16,528 bases of DNA from an uncultured Cloacibacillus sp. (GTDB taxonomy: Bacteria; Synergistota; Synergistia; Synergistales; Synergistaceae), in the NCBI GenBank assembly GCA_934511335.1, contig CAKSWL010000015.1:1-16528 (forward strand). The letters are read 5' to 3'. The notes beneath the pieces are model-generated. The model was not told where the DNA came from. It did not search any database and was given only the letters and a program-made list of their open reading frames with translations. A program made the position numbers and the translations under genes. Below are positions 13,837 to 16,528 of this stretch, one piece after another (the first letter of the stretch is position 1; every line of letters starts with the position of its first letter).

Positions 13837-16116
13837 ATGGAGAAGTTTAAAAGTATCGGCTTGAAACAAAGCTTTGTAGACGCTCGGGAGAAGGTCACGG
13901 GAAGCGCCAGGTATCTTGACGACCTGGAATTCTCCGGCCTTCTGATCGGGAAGATATTACGCTCGCCCCATCCGCACGCGAGGATCGTGTCGATCGACAC
14001 TTCCGCCGCCGAAGCGCTGCCTGGCGTGAAGGCGGTGATCACCGCAAAAGACTGCCCGCAGAACAAGTTCGGCATGGAAATCGCCGATGTCGACATGCTG
14101 GCGGTGGAGAAGGTACGTTACGTCGGCGACGAGGTAGCGGCGGTCGCGGCGGAGACGGACGAGACGGCGCGCGAGGCGCTCAAGCTCATTAAAGTGGAGT
14201 ATGAGCTGCTGCCGGTCGTCGACGACCCGATGAAGGCGATGGAAAAGGATTCTCCGCTCGTCCATGTGGAGAAGGGGACGAACGTCGCGCGCGAGTATCA
14301 TCTTCAGCGCGGCGATGTGGATGCGGATTTCGCCGCCTGTGATTATGTCTTTGAAAAGGAATTCAGCACGCACCGCGTCTCCGGCCTTTACCTCGAGCCG
14401 TTCGGCGCGGTCGCGCAGTGGGAATCGAACGGCCGCCTCACGGTATGGACGGGGCTGCAGTCCGCCTTCCAGGGGAGAAACGAAATCGCGAAGGCCCTTG
14501 GCATCAAACCGTCGATGGTGACGGTGAAGTCGCCCTTTATCGGCGGCGGTTTCGGCGCGAAGATCTGGATCAGGAACTTCCACCCCATCGCCGCGGTGCT
14601 CGCGAAGAAGACGGGACGGCCCGTGAAGATAGTGCTCACGCGCGACGAGGAGCAGTTGACGACGCGCCCGCGCATCGCCCCGCGCATGAGGGTGAAGCTC
14701 GGCATGATGAAGGACGGCACGATGGTCTGCAAGCAGGCGACGATCGTAGCCGACAACGGCGCTTACTCCTGGGCTGCCCCCAAGGTGCTGCTGAATCTTT
14801 CGATGCGCACCGACTGCCTTTACAGATATAAGTCCAGCAAATGCGACTCCTACCTCGTCTATACGAACCTCATCCCGACCAGCGGCTTCCGCGGCTACGG
14901 CAACAGCCAGATGCACTTCGCCGTTGAATCTTTTGTCGACGAATGCTGCCGCAAGGTAGGACTCGACCCCGTCGCGGTGCGCCTCAAGAACTGCGTTCAC
15001 AAAGGCGATATGACGCTGCACCGCTGGCACATCAAGAGCTGCGAACTCTCCGAATGCATCAGGATCGCGGCGGAAAAGATCAAGGAAAACCGTCTGCCCG
15101 CCGAAGAGCAGAACGGACGCATCAAGCGCGGCGTAGGCGTCGCCTGCATGACGCACGTCTCCGGCAACCGCGGCGGCGATAAATTTGACGGTTCCTCCGC
15201 GATGATCCGTATTCACGAGGACGGCGAAGTCTTTATTTTCTCCGGCGAAGCCGATTTGGGACAGGGAGCGAAGACCGTCTTCGCGCAGATCGCCTCGGAA
15301 AAGTTCGGCGTGCCGATCAGCGACATCACGGTGATGCCGCTCGACACGGACGTCAGCCCCTTCGGTATGGGCACCTACTCCAGCCGCGTCACCACGGTGG
15401 GCGGCAAGGCCGTCTTCCTCGCGAGTGAAAAGGTTCTCGACCAGGTGCTGACGCTCGCCGCGGAGATGAGCAAGAGACAGCGCGACACGATGTATATGGA
15501 AAACGGCCTCATCAAGTGCAGCCGCGACCCGTCCATCCTGATGACGCTTAAAGAGGTCGCCGCGAAGGCGATCCGCAGCCGCGCCGGCGTGCCGCTGACG
15601 GCCTACGTCACCTATGATCCCCCGACGGAGGGCGCGGACAAAGACTTCTACGGCGACTACTCAAGCGCCTATTCCTTCGGCGCTCACGGCGTCGAGGTGG
15701 AAGTCGACACCCACACCGGCAAGGTGAAGGTGCTGCGCGTCATCGCCGTGCACGATGTCGGCAAGGTCATCAACGAGCTGGGGCTCAACGGCCAGATCAC
15801 GGGCGGCGTAGCGCAGGGCATCGGCTGGTGCCTATATGAAAATATGCTCTTCAAGAAGGGCGTTCCCGCGACAAACGGCCTGCACGGATATACCTTCATG
15901 ACGATCAAGGACATGCCTGCCGTCGAAGGAATCGCCATTGAGAGCAACGACCCAATCGGGCCTTACGGCGCGAAGGGAGTCGGCGAACCGACGCTGATCC
16001 CGACGGCCCCCGCCATCGCGAACGCGATCGAGGACGCCTGCGGCGTGCGCATACGCGATCTGCCGATCACCCCGGAAAAGCTTTACTGGGCGCTGCACGC
16101 TCCCAAAGAAAACTAA
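13837..16116 (+). CDS. Molybdenum hydroxylase large subunit (xanthine dehydrogenase family, molybdopterin-binding)
   Basis: This 759-residue protein is the catalytic subunit of a xanthine-dehydrogenase-type enzyme, which inserts oxygen from water at a carbon next to a ring nitrogen. It begins with the usual KVTGSARYLDDL, LRSPHPHARI (small alpha/beta domain), then cofactor motifs GGGFGAK (236-242), GFRGYGNSQ (350-358), GEADLGQG (470-477) and GVGEP with the catalytic Glu717. Its residues in the substrate pocket cannot be read with confidence. Fe-S and FAD subunits are not fused and not in the window; they would be expected after the TRAP permease or elsewhere. GGAGGG 6 bases upstream of the ATG fixes the start, 25 bases after the UPF0280 stop. 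In this cluster the substrate is probably an N-heterocycle rather than a purine, which is inference. Confidence 0.93.
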   Translation: MEKFKSIGLKQSFVDAREKVTGSARYLDDLEFSGLLIGKILRSPHPHARIVSIDTSAAEALPGVKAVITAKDCPQNKFGMEIADVDMLAVEKVRYVGDEVAAVAAETDETAREALKLIKVEYELLPVVDDPMKAMEKDSPLVHVEKGTNVAREYHLQRGDVDADFAACDYVFEKEFSTHRVSGLYLEPFGAVAQWESNGRLTVWTGLQSAFQGRNEIAKALGIKPSMVTVKSPFIGGGFGAKIWIRNFHPIAAVLAKKTGRPVKIVLTRDEEQLTTRPRIAPRMRVKLGMMKDGTMVCKQATIVADNGAYSWAAPKVLLNLSMRTDCLYRYKSSKCDSYLVYTNLIPTSGFRGYGNSQMHFAVESFVDECCRKVGLDPVAVRLKNCVHKGDMTLHRWHIKSCELSECIRIAAEKIKENRLPAEEQNGRIKRGVGVACMTHVSGNRGGDKFDGSSAMIRIHEDGEVFIFSGEADLGQGAKTVFAQIASEKFGVPISDITVMPLDTDVSPFGMGTYSSRVTTVGGKAVFLASEKVLDQVLTLAAEMSKRQRDTMYMENGLIKCSRDPSILMTLKEVAAKAIRSRAGVPLTAYVTYDPPTEGADKDFYGDYSSAYSFGAHGVEVEVDTHTGKVKVLRVIAVHDVGKVINELGLNGQITGGVAQGIGWCLYENMLFKKGVPATNGLHGYTFMTIKDMPAVEGIAIESNDPIGPYGAKGVGEPTLIPTAPAIANAIEDACGVRIRDLPITPEKLYWALHAPKEN

Positions 16117-16121
16117 ACGCT

Positions 16122-16137
16122 ACGTCCGAACGTCCGA
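16122..16137 (+). repeat. Tandem 8-base repeat
   Basis: ACGTCCGA occurs twice in direct tandem in the 65-base gap before the TRAP permease gene. The second copy also takes part in a small hairpin, AACGT (16129-16133) with ACGTT (16139-16143). No T-tract follows. Probably a chance duplication. Confidence 0.4.
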
Positions 16138-16181
16138 AACGTTGTAACTAACCCTTAATATCTGAATTGAGGTGCTGATAA

Positions 16182-16528
16182 TTGAACAAATTATGGAAAT
16201 TGCTGACGGAAGAGGGAAAAAAGCGCAAACTGACAGGCTTTGATGCGCTGACAGTGAAATACGTCGCCGTTATTATGTCTCTCTATCAGCTGGCCCAGGC
16301 GACCTTCCTGACGATTCAGCCCCAGATGCACTATGCGATACACCTGACGTTCATCATGGTGCTCTGCGCGCTGATATACACAAGGACCTTCCAGGCGCGC
16401 GAACGCACCAGCACAAGGATACCTATCGAAGACTGGATCTATGCGGCCATCCTCGCGGCCGCCGGCGCCTACTACTGCATGCAGATGGAGACCTACCTGA
16501 CGCGTATGCCGATGGTGGACGAGCTCTC
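16182..16528 (+). CDS. TRAP transporter fused permease (DctQM type), N-terminal part
   Basis: The frame opens at TTG 16182-16184 with GAGGTG 7 bases upstream and runs off the right edge after 115 full codons. It has a charged N-terminus (NKLWKLLTEEGKKRKLTGF) and three hydrophobic segments at about 24-44, 50-66 and 85-100. The stretch QMHYAIHLTFIMVLCALIY resembles the conserved AIHL...F region near the start of the large fused TRAP permeases that pair with TAXI binding proteins. It should carry the substrate across the inner membrane using an ion gradient, together with the binding protein at 11811-12791. No ATG start exists nearby, so TTG is the likely initiator. Complete family members have about 600-850 residues, so most of the gene is missing here. 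Confidence 0.85.
   Translation, partial: MNKLWKLLTEEGKKRKLTGFDALTVKYVAVIMSLYQLAQATFLTIQPQMHYAIHLTFIMVLCALIYTRTFQARERTSTRIPIEDWIYAAILAAAGAYYCMQMETYLTRMPMVDEL

Noticed and set aside
13957..15216. Minus-strand open frame of 419 codons opposite the molybdenum hydroxylase gene
   Set aside because: It is a shadow frame with skewed composition, lacking any recognisable motif or ribosome site.

Overview
The window is GC-rich bacterial chromosome with strong AGGAGG-type ribosome sites and AT-rich gaps. It looks like an obligately anaerobic, amino-acid-fermenting bacterium. The GGGtGRT/scaffold pair, TAXI-type TRAP transport, methylaspartate ammonia-lyase and a 6-hydroxynicotinate-reductase-like protein together suggest Synergistota (Cloacibacillus/Synergistes type). 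That assignment is inference from gene content; no marker gene settles it. No RNA gene, IS element, prophage or CRISPR array was seen, and no gene-free stretch exceeds 300 bases (the longest is 5790-6048, 259 bases).

Left part (1-4955), mostly minus strand. From right to left: a type IV prepilin peptidase followed after 28 bases by a small exported nitroreductase-fold protein, ending at a strong terminator; a phosphomannomutase/phosphoglucomutase with its own terminator; then an IscU/NifU-like scaffold and a GGGtGRT protein that runs off the left edge. Divergent from the prepilin peptidase is a 70-residue 4-oxalocrotonate tautomerase-family protein with all four key active-site residues.

Right part (4956-16528). 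An IclR-family regulator on the minus strand diverges from a long plus-strand catabolic cluster. The cluster starts at an almost consensus promoter (TTGACA-17-TATGAT) followed by a 23-base palindrome at about +15 to +37, a likely operator. In order it holds: class I Fe-S hydro-lyase beta and alpha subunits (probable mesaconase), an enamidase-like amidohydrolase, methylaspartate ammonia-lyase with an intact active site, a perfect 14-bp-stem terminator, a 6-hydroxynicotinate-reductase-like Fe-S protein, a TAXI solute-binding protein, a UPF0280 (ApbE-like) protein, a molybdenum hydroxylase large subunit, and the start of a fused TRAP permease.

How the genes may work together: TRAP-TAXI uptake of an anionic substrate, molybdenum-dependent hydroxylation of an N-heterocycle, reduction of the ring by the Hnr-like protein, ring opening by the amidohydrolase, then ammonia elimination from 3-methylaspartate and hydration of mesaconate to citramalate. 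The first half is that of nicotinate fermentation in Eubacterium barkeri; the last half is the methylaspartate pathway. I know of no described pathway joining these two modules, so this cluster is the best candidate for an undescribed system here. Several annotated starts were moved to fit the ribosome sites (4606, 10207, 12858, and a TTG start at 16182).
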